Assembly: GCA_013115135.1 (NCBI GenBank)
Contig: JABANP010000206.1
Coordinates: forward strand, 22,159 to 86,158
DNA from: Perkinsus olseni
Lineage: Eukaryota; Perkinsozoa; Perkinsida; Perkinsidae
Direction: 5' to 3'
DNA: 64,000 bases
The position numbers and the translations under genes were made by a program. Under the pieces are notes generated by a model. It was not told the DNA's origin, searched no databases, and saw only the letters and a program-made list of their open reading frames with translations. This document shows positions 35,957 through 46,955 of this stretch, piece by piece; within the stretch, counting starts at the first letter, position 1, and the number at the start of each line of letters is the position of its first letter.

Positions 35957-36900
35957 TCAAGACACTGCAGCAGCACGAGGATCCGTCACGTACCTTGAAG
36001 GAATGACCTCCATACTCACAGCAGAGAGGCGGGTTGAGCACTTGACATCTCGTATCATCGGCAAGGTCACAGACAGGCACCCTCGGAGTTTGTCCCACCT
36101 GGACGGCCAGGAGACAGTGATGACGCACCCCTCGCCTCACTTGGCATTCCCCTTCTCCTCATCAACTGCATAGGGTAGGGGCAACGAAAGTCTATACCTG
36201 CGCCATGGTGAAGGCTATCCCGACTCGAAGCTCACTTGGGCGCTTGCAGCAAGATACGCTCTCTCAGCACGTCCAATGAGATGTCCTTCAACTGTGTGTT
36301 GGGAAGGTATATCCTGGCGCAGTGCTGTCCGAGGAACAGCCGCCATCCGGGGCTACTCTACTTAACAGTGATGTCAGTGCACCTGTCCGAGCTAGGGTCG
36401 GTATCATGCAGGTTCAAGAACATATCATTCGCAGACAACTCCTGCCGATACAGCACTTCGTACCTAAGAGAGATGGCAATATCCATGGACCACCATAGCC
36501 TCTCGAACTCAGGTGCTGGCCGAGGGTCGCTCTTATCTGCACCACCAGCGGTGGCCTCGGGCATGGCGACTCCTGAAGAACACTTCCTACACGGTCATCC
36601 ACTATCTCAATGGTCTCACCCGAGTGCTTCTTGAAGTCATCTCCATCCCATATGGCGTCTCGCTTAGCCTCCTCTGCCACCTCCCTGGCCTGCTGATCTC
36701 TCCGCATTTGCGCGGCACTCTTGATACTCACCTGGAGGCACCATACGCCGCTGCCTCGAGCCGGTACACACCTTCTGATTGGGTGCAGCATTGCTCGGGC
36801 CCACCGACCCTCTAGTGGTGGTATCCCCTGACGATCCACTCGACTCGAAGAGCTGCATCATGCCCCTCAGCTCATCATGTGAGAACGCCGCTCCTACCAT
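35957..36900 (-). CDS. DNAAF6: DNAAF6 (PIH1D3), axonemal dynein assembly factor
   Basis: Cytoplasmic HSP90 co-chaperone of the PIH1 group, needed to pre-assemble dynein arms. The first exon starts MVGAAFSHDELRGMMQLFES, comparable to the conserved N-terminus of PIH1D3. A charged segment with AKRDAIWDGDDF follows. The PIH1-type domain is seen as YEVLYRQELSANDMFLNL, then KIYLPNTQLKDISLDVL, then a block ending in VGIAFTMAQ. After an intron, DEEKGNAKWDKLRGCLSVTL and PMIRD form the last strands. Short GT-AG introns join these in frame, and the stop is at 35957-35959. Length and order match the family. A hydrophobic frame at 35758-35976 in another phase is a 3' overlap and not counted. Lost or kept together with flagella in other lineages, it agrees with IFT46 in this window. 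Confidence 0.85.
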
Positions 36901-37573
36901 TTCTGCCGCAATACCAGACTCTTCCCCAACCGGTTCTAGTCACTGCCACTGGCAACACCACAGACTGTCAGTGAGATGATAATGATGGAGTACCGTGTAC
37001 TCAAGAGTGATGATGGGCCTTGCATGCTACTTGTTGATTACACTGCATTTCATCAGTGATATACGATAGTGTCCTTGTCATCGTCGAAGCATATATATAA
37101 CACAGCTCCTCATCCCCGGCTGCTCAACCTCAGCTCTCTGCTCAGCAAGGGAGGGGACGCAGCAGCCGGCCGAGACCCCGGCATGGGGCTCATCCATCCC
37201 CGCGCAAGAGGGCTGCCTTGGAGGGACATGAAGCTCGGCGATCGGCTGCGGAGGGCGGCGTTCCCCCCAAAGAATGGAGTCTGGCCGACGGCAGTGCCAC
37301 GATACTGCATGCGGCATCCTGGATCCGGAGAATACGCCGTCACGGCGGCTGGTGACTGTTGGTGATGGCCAGTGGGTCGGTGCATCGGCGATGGGGGTAT
37401 TCGTGGGGACGGGGATCGGGCCCGAGCCTAGTAAGAGCCTTACTAAGTACAGCCGTAACGACTGTGGTACTACGTTCATGTTGTCGAGTACCGTCGTCCA
37501 GTTGGGTACGGAGGAGCATGGTACTCGCTGTGGGGGAGGTGAAGGGCTCCGACACAGACCAGTGTGATAAGCG
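36901..37573. other. Intergenic or tail exons of the neighbouring kinase
   Basis: About 670 bp. Minus-strand frames at 37078-37555 contain low-complexity Pro/Ser/Thr/Arg sequence (for example LLRTQLDDGTRQHERSTT) that could be further C-terminal exons of the kinase at 37574-40248. No domain seen. Confidence 0.35.
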
Positions 37574-40248
37574 TTAAGAGCAATCGCCTGGATGAGAACT
37601 GTACCTCCGATGTTCAAAGGTGGATGCCCTGGCAAGGCTCACATTTGCGAGTCGAGGAGATCGTGGTGACACGAAGCACGGGGTCGATCCATAGAGGGGC
37701 GAGTTCGCGGCTGAGAGAGTTGACAGTGAAACCTGTACGATACGCGGTGAGGCCTCACAGCTCTTGTAGCCGACGATCTTAGCCGTTGGTAGGTCCTTCT
37801 CGTCACTTCTTTCCTCTCTCGGGCGCCGAGGAGCCTCGCTGCGACGGGGCGGCGGGCGCTCAGCAGGGGAGGAAGCCACCACATGAGAGCCCTGAGGGAA
37901 TATGCTACATAACGGTAAAGCGGCAGCCCTACACTCCTGACGCTAGACACACTCAGACGCTTCCTTGGACGGGAGTCCATTCTGTGACGACTTACTCTCG
38001 ACACTTCCCTCACTGACCTGGGAACGGGGCCCACTACGAGAGAACGCCGGCGGCAGGAAGTCTCACTTTCGGGAAGACCCTCCGCTGGTACGGCCATGAT
38101 TGTCAGCTGTTTCAACGTGAGGTTCCCGCAAGGATGCCCTTCGTGAGCCCGAGGTGGTCGAGGTAGTTGAGCCGGTCCTCTCTCGTACCGCCTCAACAGT
38201 CGCTTCCTCCACCGTCTCCGCGTTGGCAGGACCCTCCACACTGCCACCGTTGCTGGCTGCCACTGCCGCTGCCTTCCGAGCACGTACCTGACCATTGGAT
38301 GTTACCGCGAACACGTCGCTGCGTACGAGAAACCGCACTACGGGGTCCCGACAGAAGATGGCATAAGGATGAGCGGAGGATTGAACTCGAAAGACAATAG
38401 GAAGGTGGGACGCATCCTACCCGCTCGACCATCTTCCTCTCCTCAATAACCAGATGACTGGGGGCTGGCCATCGTGAGGGGTTGGGGCTGTCAGCGAACC
38501 ACGGATGCCACAGCGCATCCCTCACACTCAACCGCTTCCGTGGATCTAGCTGCATCAGCCTACAATGATGGGAAGCCGAATACTACTACCAACGATCTTC
38601 TCAAGTTGTATCAGGACCGAGAAGGCCATTGCAGCGAGTATTGACGAAGGCATGTGAGCAAGACCTAGCCCCCGCTCACTCGAGTATTAATTCCTTCGCC
38701 TCCTGACTGAGGTGTCGAGCACCCTTCCTTCGGAACAGTTGGTCTACGTCCTGATTAGATACAGCACACAGACCTGTTGCCCAAGCACACACCCTGACCG
38801 CTACTACTCCGGAGGAGAACGCGGCCCAATCCTTGTCACCACCGCGAGGGTCCGCTGTTTGAAAGAGACTTCTGGCAGTGAGCAGATAAAAGATACCTCA
38901 AGGCAACAAAGACAACTCTATCCCAGCCTCAACCCGTGGCCTTACTCCAACCCAGGCACCACGAGTCCACAGCAGTAGCGATGTAGTCCCTACGGGAGTA
39001 CAGCTCTGGCGGCCGGAAGGACTTCCCTACGAGACCCCTGACATAGCGCCACTATAGGGCGCAGGACCGATGCTTGGGCCCTCACTTGAAGCGGATGAGC
39101 TTTTCTCTTCCGCTGCTGTCGCTCGAGAACTCAGTGGCCTGTCCTGGGTCGCATATCTAGCAGGATGGGATGAATATGAAGGCTACTCACCACGGCCATC
39201 ACCTTGACAGTGTAATTGCCTGATTCTGGTTCGACGAAGAGTAACATATTTTCTAACGATACGTCCTGCAAAGCCAGACCGTGCCTGAGCAGCTGTGAGT
39301 GAGTAACGAAGCACTGCAGTCCCATCGGGCCGAAAGACAGCGATTGTGCTTCCCAATCGGCGACGGACAGCTAGTAGTACTGCCAACATCAGAGTGGTTC
39401 TAGTCCTACTACTACTACCGGTGTAGATAGGCTATGCCTTGGGCAGCCTCTGCTACTACACTCTTCACTACTCTCTCCTGGAACCCACCATCGGTAGCGC
39501 TAGAGACCTCTTTCAACGACTCCAAAAGATCCCCGCCTGACAGCATCAACTCAGCTGCCACCTCGTCCGGACCAGACTGACCTCTAGCCAGGGGTGATGC
39601 CAGGTAGTGACAATGGTCATCTTCGGAGTGGTCCAGCAGCTCGAGCACATGATCGTTCTCTCTCATCTTAGACGCGAACGTGACCTCCGACAGAGGCATC
39701 TCACAGAACTCGATATTTCGATTGTCCTGAAGGCAAATCCTCAATCATCACATCGCGGATCATCAGCTACCCTGGCTTCCCTCTGGATCCTTGCGAGCTC
39801 CCGCTTGTGCAGTACTTTTACTGCATAGTCCTTGCCAGTACTCAACCCTCGGGCCTGACCTCAGTCCGGTCAGCGCCATCCTACTACCACACCTTACCCT
39901 ATACACACCACCGAACAGGGCGGACTGGAGCTGCTCGATCAGCTCATAGACCTCTCCAGTGGAACCCTTAACATACGGTCCAACAGCAACTCTGGGCACC
40001 GACTGTACCGGCAACGAGGAGGACCCCCCTGCCGTTAGCGTCGGTCCTCTCACTGAGGGACCTGACACCGACTTGCCAATGCATGATCTCGAAGGTTGTG
40101 TGCACTCACCCAGTGGGGGTCGGCAACTGATTGGCCCAGTCGTAGATGCACATAATGATCCGCCAAGGACACTTCTGGACGGCTGGTGGACCGAAGCTGG
40201 TCCAAACTGGGTGAATGAAGACGGGAATGGATGAAGGTGCGCCATCGA
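37574..40248 (-). CDS. Serine/threonine protein kinase with low-complexity tails
   Basis: The kinase domain is assembled from several exons: VYELIEQLQSALFGGVYRVR (glycine loop, about 39950-39890), YAVKVLHKRELARIQREA (catalytic Lys), ASKMRENDHVLELLDHSED, then AEAAQGIAYLHR, HGLALQDVSLENMLLFV (catalytic loop with LQD in place of HRD), SFRPPELYSRRDYIATAVDSW (activation segment end, about 39045-38985) and LMQLDPRKRLSVRDALWHPW (about 38555-38495). The catalytic Asp is kept, so it may be active. The start is the Met at 40248, before a Pro/Ser/Gly-rich N-terminus. After the domain come long Ser/Ala/Arg-rich exons (to 37574, perhaps further). This kinase type, with x-x-D-x-S-L-E-N in the loop, looks like those expanded in alveolates and oomycetes, but I cannot place it in a named subfamily. 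Confidence 0.75.
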
Positions 40249-40693
40249 GGCTGAGCCTTGCAGCACGAGGTGGTGGGGTCGAGACGACGAGGGTGGTGGA
40301 GGTGGAGAAGAAGACAATAACATAATATACACAACAGTGTCCGAGATGAAAATAACTGACACTCACTTCCAAGGAGACTCGGGCGCCTAACACGACACCA
40401 GCCACTCAACGTTACGACGATTGATCATGCTCGAGGAGCCTTATGACGTCCCTCCAGAAGGGCGCAAGATTCGTCAGGATTTCCTCGGCGCTCCATCTCT
40501 CAGCGTCAAGCCGTGCTTCGTACCTGCTGGACATCAGCCAGCGCCCCAGACAAGGCTACTAATACTTCCCAACCAGCGCGGCTATGTCGGCCAGCACGGC
40601 CGGTGCAGGACCGACCCTCCTCCTAAGAAACTCTCGTGTAACAGTGGCCAGCTGTCGCGGGGTGAATGACACCTCTGATGTCGCCTCCACCTA
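40249..40693. other. Intergenic, nothing recognised
   Basis: About 445 bp between the kinase start and the JmjC gene end. A plus-strand frame (40421-40669) has no domain and no supporting exons. Confidence 0.4.
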
Positions 40694-43061
40694 CTAAGGA
40701 ACCAGTCTGTAGTAACGATACCATGCTGAGATTACGGCCATAGTCACGACGGGAAGGGCCAGAGAGACCTTCCAGTCCGGCATACCCATGGTCACCTCGC
40801 CGAAGCTGTCTTCCACGGGGTCGCCAGGGAACGGCCAGAGCACTTCAAAATCGTCCAGGGCTGACAACGAAGGAGGAGACCATCGCAGGCAGGAACCTAA
40901 TCAGGCTCACTAGAACAGCACTCCTCACTCCCACAAGTAACGATTCTTCTCCGCCATGAGTGTCAAACAGCAGAGAATAGGCGATGTTCTCCTTTCCGAA
41001 ACCACGAACCTGTCCGCCATACTCGAAGCCCAGGCCACAGAGGCCAGGGTTGGACTACATAGTGAAGAGCGTGATGTTTCGGAATGAAGATGCATTCGCC
41101 AGACTGAAGGGTAGTGTTGAACCAGCGAGCAGCGGCAAACTGAGGCCACCTGAAAGATGCTCCATCATCAAACAAATTCATCATGCCTGCCATTTTATCA
41201 CAGACCGAGACAGAGTGCGCAGAAAGCGGAAAATGAAGGGTGGCTTCTTACCTCTCCACGTCTACCATCTCGCCCTGAATTGGACTGTCATCGGAGCCTA
41301 CAACCTCCGAGGGGGAATGATAATGTCTGGAGAGAATAGATGCAGTTCGAATGGCATCCAATATGGTATGCTGAGAATCACATTCACTACTGCACACTGA
41401 GTCACCAAGGTTCTCCATAGCTGACCACCTACCCACAACTGGTGTGGGTACTGCCTTCTTGCCAGAGTGACTTCGTATGGCATAGCAATTCACTCTGGGC
41501 AACGGTGTACTAAATCGTATCACACCGTATCAGCATTCCTCATTTTCCGTCAACTGCAACTTACAGCCTGTAAAGAGAGAGAAGGAGAGAAAACGCCACA
41601 TGCAAACTGAAGCCAATATGCGGTGCGCCAGTGGTGCGAGAAAGACGGTCAAAGTAACATAGCGCTGAGGCGACCTCCAACAGCCGCTGCTGCTTTCATT
41701 CGCTGGACGGTTGACGGACGAGTCGGCGACGGCAGCCATACCCTCCTCACCCGGACCACATAGGTATCTTGTGCCCGTCCCTCCTCATATCCCAGAATGT
41801 CCACTCACGCCATCCTGATATCTGACAAGACCACAACAAAGACCAGCCCAAGCAGGCCGGCAGCCTCACCTGACACATGAGCTGGTCGTTCATGTCGTAG
41901 TGGATGACAGAGGAGGTGAAGGAAGGCGGTCGGCTGGAGCTCACCCACAGCCCTAGCTCCGTCAGGAGAGTGCTGCGGTTGTCTCTGACACGCCATCTGC
42001 TGGATGTAGGCCAAACGCTGCTCTCCCTACCCTTCCAATGGGTCCCGATGACCACCAGCAATGAAGGATGGCACGGGGAGGTCGGCGATGAGGTTTACTG
42101 GAATCTGAGGACCGGGAGAGCGTATAAAGCCAGATGGCCATTTCGTCCGTTGCGCGACCCCGTTCCTATAAATCTTAGGCCATTACGCTCAAGCGTTCTG
42201 ATACAGTATGGCGATTGCCTCGAGACTCCACTCGGTGTTCACGAGCTGCAGTGAGGCTGCCTGTGCCAATCTAGGAAGACTCTGTTATTATCCTCCCCCG
42301 TAGGGTTTGCAGACGACAACAACTCCATAGGATGCATGGACTACATGTGGTTTTGAAGGAAGGCTCAACTCGGATGGTCCCCTCCTCGAGCGGCAGTCCC
42401 CTCACCTGCGATATTATGTAAACATCCCCACCCTCCTTCATTTTCCCTATTGCCTCAGCCACCGTAGACATACCCGAGGTAGACTTCGACATTATCTAAG
42501 ATACCAAACGTCCAGCTGCCGGCATGACCTCAACGTGCTACATCATCGCTACACGACACCCCTTCCCGGCCGCAGTAGTCTGACAGGCGATCCTCGTTCC
42601 TAACTTCCGTTCTGATCGCCTCTGACCCATACCTCACACTCAGGTACCTTCACTACACCACAACTAGTGTCCGTATCAAGTACTGGCTCACCATTACTCA
42701 AGGGTCCACGGTATGGAAAGGAGCTCGGGCATTCGAACCTTGACGGGCACTCCTTCGGGTTGGATCTTCCTCCAAAACTCATACGACGACAGCTCCTCCA
42801 CCAGGGTGATTTCACCTAGCAGTCAGGATGATTGATGTCGCCTAGAAGTCGCTAGGACCCCCTACCTCCCCAGGATTCCTCGAAGTAAGCATGACCGAGT
42901 GGATACCGCCGCCTCACTGCTTGCTGTATACTCTCCTCAATACTGGCATTACAGACCTCCTTGTGTGAGCACTCAGTACTAGATCCGTTATCGAAGACGA
43001 CGTGAGGAGAGGCAGCAGAGGCGATGCTCCCCATAGCTAGACATAGTGATAACAACATCAC
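40694..43061 (-). CDS. Membrane-anchored, signal-peptide-bearing JmjC (cupin_8-like) protein
   Basis: JmjC proteins are Fe(II)/2-oxoglutarate oxygenases that hydroxylate or demethylate proteins. Exon 1 begins MMLLSLCLAMGSIASAAS, a good signal peptide. The next exons give LVEELSSYEFWRKIQPEGVP, the usual strand before a JmjC core, then KMKEGGDVYII. The iron site is seen as IHYDMNDQLMCQV (His-x-Asp) followed by WTFWDMRRDG, and later LQSGECIFIPKHHALHYV (second His) with GFGKENIAYSLLF after a 50-nt intron. The C-terminus is SFGEVTMGMPDWKVSLALP, then VVTMAVISAWYRYYRLVP before the stop, a single membrane span with a short basic tail. So the iron site should face the ER or secretory lumen. The 25-nt intron I infer near 40885 is unusually short. 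JmjC assignment is fairly firm; substrate unknown. Confidence 0.78.
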
Positions 43062-43154
43062 TACTCACAGTTCGGGTTCCGGGTGAAAACCGTGAGCAAA
43101 AGGAATATCGCATCTGTCATCCAAGGCCAACACTACTGAAGTGTTCAGAAACAT

Positions 43155-44262
43155 TCATGGCACGCCCCCGTCACCATCCCTCTCCTGCTGTTCTATCCAT
43201 CGCTGACGAGCGCTCTTGCCATCCTTCATCTTGGGGTCCTGCCGAGCCCTCCTGTTCCGCGGGTCACGCTGCGCCTCCTCCTTCGCCCGTTGCTGATTCC
43301 ACATCTCATCGCTGGCTGCAAAGGCCACCTTTGGATATCTTGAAGGTCGCTGCCTGCTCGGGCGTGCAGGGCCAAATGAGCACGTTAACCTGATCAACCC
43401 TGACCAGGACCTTCAATGAATATCCTCACCGAAGGTTGTTCAAAAGACTGAGCTGGAAGAGGCAAGTTGACTGGCTTGGCGATATCTTTGAGCTCGGCAA
43501 TGACGCGCACTACAAAGGATATGCCCTCAGTCCGAGCGGCAGGGCGGAGGACTCCTACCAACCATCTGCCTCATCTCCTCCTCCTCCGCCTTTCCCTTCA
43601 TAATAACAGCCTCCGTCCGATGCTTCTTCAAAAGAAGCTCCCGATGATGGAGAATCTTAACCACAGGTTAACCTCTGTCATTCTAGAGTATCTTACATAT
43701 CTTTGGAAGTCGGGTAGAGCTATCCTGCAGTTGTAACGCATATACTTGATCTTCAATGACGGGTCAAAGCTGTACAAATCAGTCTGTTGCTTCTCCTTGA
43801 GGAGCTCCTTCTGTCTAATACGGCCACATACACGACGACATCATCACCAACACGAGAACCGTACTTCAACTTGTCCACAATCTGGGCTTCAAGGTCGCTT
43901 CTCCGAGCTATCCGGCACACGGGGGGCTGCTTGTTAGCGTTCACTAACACCTGCACGGCCCATGCAGCCCCAGCCTCCATCATCCCCTTCCTACCAGGTC
44001 AAGGTTAGCCTCTCTCGCCTGAGCCTTGGCCTCCTCCAGATCCATCACCCCAATAGCCCCTCCATCTCTACCGATGACGTGGACCTGATACCGAGTTCGA
44101 TATCCGTGTAAGAAGTGCTGCCCTCACTCTTGGAAATAAAATATCGTCGTTGGCCAGCAAGCCTTTGAACCCCGACTCAGCCGTGACGAAGAATCTTTGG
44201 TTGAAGCAGGGCCGCTGCGGAAACGCCCGCAGTAATGAATTTCTCAGACGGCTGCTGAGCAT
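43155..44262 (-). CDS. Translation initiation factor IF-3, probably mitochondrial
   Basis: IF-3 keeps bacterial-type ribosomal subunits apart and proofreads initiation. The start MLSSRLRNSLLRAFPQRP with RFFVTAES looks like a mitochondrial presequence. The N-domain follows over short introns: LLANDDILFPR, VHVIGRDGGAIGVMDLEEAK, ANLDLVLVNANKQPPVCRIA, the last being the IF-3 signature region. The C-domain is more divergent: KELLKEKQQTDLYSF, SLKIKYMRYNCRIALPDFQR, GKAEEEEMRQMVVRVIAELK and PSVRIFIEGPGQ. An 83-nt intron then leads to a Lys/Arg/Glu-rich tail ending at 43155. Upstream in another frame is a signal-peptide-like Met start (44392); if used it would suggest a bipartite plastid leader. I prefer the in-frame mitochondrial start. 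The adjacent gene (COX2B) is also mitochondrial. Confidence 0.85.
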
Positions 44263-44467
44263 CGATATAGGGTACTGAATGGTGGCAGAATATCCTCTCC
44301 ACAGAGTGTCCCACCTCCGCCATTGACGTACTCAGGAACACAAAGGACGCTTATAAAGGCCAAACACAGTGTCCTCCGCAAGACCATCTTCGGGCTACTC
44401 GCCACGAAGTGTAAGCAATGTAAAAAAGATGATAATGGTGTCAGGTCCCCTTCTACAGGGAGTCTCA

Positions 44468-45150
44468 CTAATCCTTATACCACTTCTTCGCGTGTGCAGC
44501 AAAGGCCTCCGGACTAACAGCCTCAACCACGATGGGCATGAACCTGATCCACACCACTCACAGATACGACTGAGGGGCTGCTTACGCATGGAGGGTCCCA
44601 CAGAGCTCCGAGCACTGACCGTAGAACACGCCCTCACGCTGGATGAAGGTGTTGATCTGAGGGAGGGGGTGCTGAGGGCTGACTAAGCGCGAAGGGGGGC
44701 TTACCTTGACCAAACGTCCCGGGGTAGCATCGCACTTGATGCCCAATGATGGTACTGACCAAGAGTGGATGACATCAGCTCCCGTTATCTAAAGGCGTAG
44801 TGGTGACACTGGTGAGCGCTGAGGGAGGGCTTACTAGGAACCTTATATGGGTACGGGTGGGAAGGGTAAGCCTCTTGTCAACCTCCAGCATACGGGCCAT
44901 ACCCGGCTTCAAGTCCATGTCACCCCACCAGATTACTCTGGAATGAGTACCTAGATAGCGGTTACCGCTAAGAGGCTGTGGGAGGGAGCAGGACTTCCCC
45001 TTACCAGCTCGGGATGGGAGCGCCTTCAAGGTACTTCTGGGGGGTCGGATAGTCCTCTGGACTCACATCCTGCAACTTAACCTCCTTCTCCTCCTCGGCG
45101 TTGGATATATTAGCCGGTCCGAACAGAGAGCGAAGTAAGCTCGTGGCCAT
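44468..45150 (-). CDS. COX2B: COX2B, C-terminal half of cytochrome c oxidase subunit 2, nuclear-encoded
   Basis: Carries the CuA-binding domain of subunit 2, which takes electrons from cytochrome c. Starts [20 protein letters not shown]; then [90 protein letters not shown] and [15 protein letters not shown]. All CuA ligands are present: His in VIHSW, Cys-Glu-Cys in QCSELC, His in LHA and Met in FMP. Short GT-AG introns separate the blocks. There is no room for the two N-terminal membrane helices of full-length Cox2, and the N-terminus is hydrophilic, so this is the split C-terminal half (Cox2b). Split nuclear cox2 is known from apicomplexans, dinoflagellates and Perkinsus, and from chlorophycean algae. 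Confidence 0.94.
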
Positions 45151-45475
45151 AACGACGCGATTGCCAACGACAGCTTCTATAACAGATCTTGCGCCTCGCG
45201 ACTACCGGACTTCGAGAATGGAAAAAGCGCTCGCCCAAAATTACATCCACTACGAACGCACGCGTGCTCGAAAACTATTGAGACTGAGGAGTGTTGTGAT
45301 TCTTCGTCTGCTTATGAGAGGGAGTAGTCAGAACAGGAGGCGCTAGGTGAGAGATGGTAGGTTGAGCATCTTGGAGGGGCTGAATGGGAGGGGCTGTGTT
45401 ACGGTCGCGGAAGGGCTACAAGTGACACCCGTGGAGGGAAAGGGCACCCATCCATAGCTGCATCTACTACTATGA
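45151..45475. promoter_or_regulatory. Divergent intergenic region at the strand-switch point
   Basis: 325 bp between COX2B (minus) and the FHA gene (plus), and the only point where long same-strand blocks meet head to head. No TATA box or other recognisable promoter element. A short plus-strand open frame here has no support. Confidence 0.45.
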
Positions 45476-46839
45476 CGGGTATAGTCCTCCGCATGCTCCC
45501 ACCAGACGCCTTCACTGGTATACCATCAACGCCTGCTGAGGACGCTCTCATCGAAGCTAATCGGGTGAGCTCGCAGGGAGGTCGATACCATCTCTGATTA
45601 CCTCGCGTAGAAACTGTATTACATCCTCGTGGATGCGAAGTTCGTCGGGACTGCCGAGCTGGATTGTGGCCAGGTGAGAGCAGGTCCTGCAAGGGCCTCG
45701 GGGCCCATCAGCACTAGCCGCCTCAGAGCGTCGACGACCTTAGACTCCCTCTGCTACGCTGCCCAGAGACGGCGAGCTTGGTTCGCCATTTGAGCTCCCT
45801 CGAGCTCGCTGACTACGAGGGACGGAATACTCTGGTATGGACTGACCCCTCGCGTGCCGTATCTGAGTAGTCGCCTCTACCTCAGCGGCTTGGTTCTCGG
45901 TCGCAAGTATCTCACGCTTACCTCACGCTCGCTGTTTCGGATAGGAATGACTCGAGATCGGCTTACCTGGTGGAGAAAACTGTGCCATCCGAAGGGTACA
46001 CGGCTATTAGCATTACCGCGAATCTGGCCGCCTTACTCATGCTCGGCGTGTTTGAAGTGCATCGAGGTCTGTCCCTGCAGCTCGTTGTCCCTGAGCATTG
46101 GCCGAGCTCCATCCAACGACATAGTACTCATGGACCGCTGCGTGAGCAGGACCCACGTGGTATTGCGGTGGCAACGAGATGAGGCCACACAGTCTATGTT
46201 GGCACCTACTATGTAAGGTTGCAAGTCGTGTCGACGGCCGAGGGGATTTCCTTGTCTACCTCAGCGAACCCCTGAGCACGTCTTCCGCGACTTGGGTACA
46301 GATTCCGTCCCTCGCCGAGCTGCCGCTGATAGCAGGAATGTCTCTCAAGCTCGGCACCGAGTCGACGGAGTGTCGTGTGATTCGAGCCGACTCTGGTCAG
46401 TATAGGGTTGTCGGCAGCTCAAAAATGAGCGCTACGCTGACGGTCACCGTACTGATGCGTTTACTGTGTTGTGTTACCTTTGAAAGGCCCGTCTTAGAAT
46501 CTCTGGTGCTGCATATGCCGGCGGATACTGTATTAGAGACCCCGGATAGCTCCTGTTTACCCGCTGAGATGGACTATGGTGACCTCGTCACTAAAATCAG
46601 GTTCGTCGCGCTATAACACAGCATTGATCTCAATTACCTTTCGCTCTTCGACTCTGTCGAAATGTTATTCCAGATACTCTCGCCGAGGCTTGAACACTAT
46701 AACGATAGGTCGAAGCCGGAGTAATTCGTTGGTTATCCATGCGGACAGGAGTGTATCGAGCTTCCATTGCCAAATTGTTCCAGGAAGCGCAAGTTCTGCA
46801 AATGGTAAGCTGTTTAAGAGGTTTTTGCTGGTACCTTAG
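45476..46839 (+). CDS. FHA-domain protein
   Basis: Likely starts MTGIVLRMLPPDAFTGIPST, followed after a 45-nt intron by KLYYILVDAKFVGTAELDCG and later by VRHLSSLELADYEGRNTL. A forkhead-associated domain then appears: SLSIGRAPSNDIVLMDRCVS followed by RTHVVLRW (about 46085-46175), with its second half in the next exon (WVQIPSLAELPLIAGMSLKL, about 46290-46350, then GTESTECRVI). A second FHA start, NTITIGRSRSNSLVIHADRS and SSFHCQIVPG (about 46695-46790), lacks the later strands and ends soon after at 46839. FHA domains bind phosphothreonine; both copies keep the GR and S-x-x-H signature residues. The partner domains are unknown. The second FHA seems truncated just before the tRNA gene. Confidence 0.72.
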
Positions 46840-46875
46840 CTCCGTACCCCCGCAGTGAAACAGATTGACGCCATC

Positions 46876-46955
46876 GACAGTTTGGCCGAGTGGTCTAAGG
46901 CGCTGGCTTAAGGCGCCAGTCCGAAAGGGCGTGGGTTCGAACCCCACAGCTGTCA
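46876..46955 (+). tRNA. tRNA-Leu (anticodon AAG)
   Basis: Folds well by eye. Acceptor GACAGTT pairs with AGCTGTC plus discriminator A. The D arm contains TGGCCGAGTGG (A box), the anticodon stem is CTGGC/GCCAG with loop TTAAGGC (AAG at 46910-46912), a long variable arm CCGAAAGGG is as expected for a class II tRNA, and the T arm is GTGGG TTCGAAC CCCAC (B box). No intron. No run of four T follows within about 90 nt, so the Pol III terminator is unclear. Confidence 0.96.

Noticed and set aside
35758..35976. Minus-strand frame with a strong membrane span, considered as a p24/emp24 C-terminus
   Set aside because: It overlaps the 3' end of DNAAF6 in another phase and no GOLD domain or coiled coil is found upstream.
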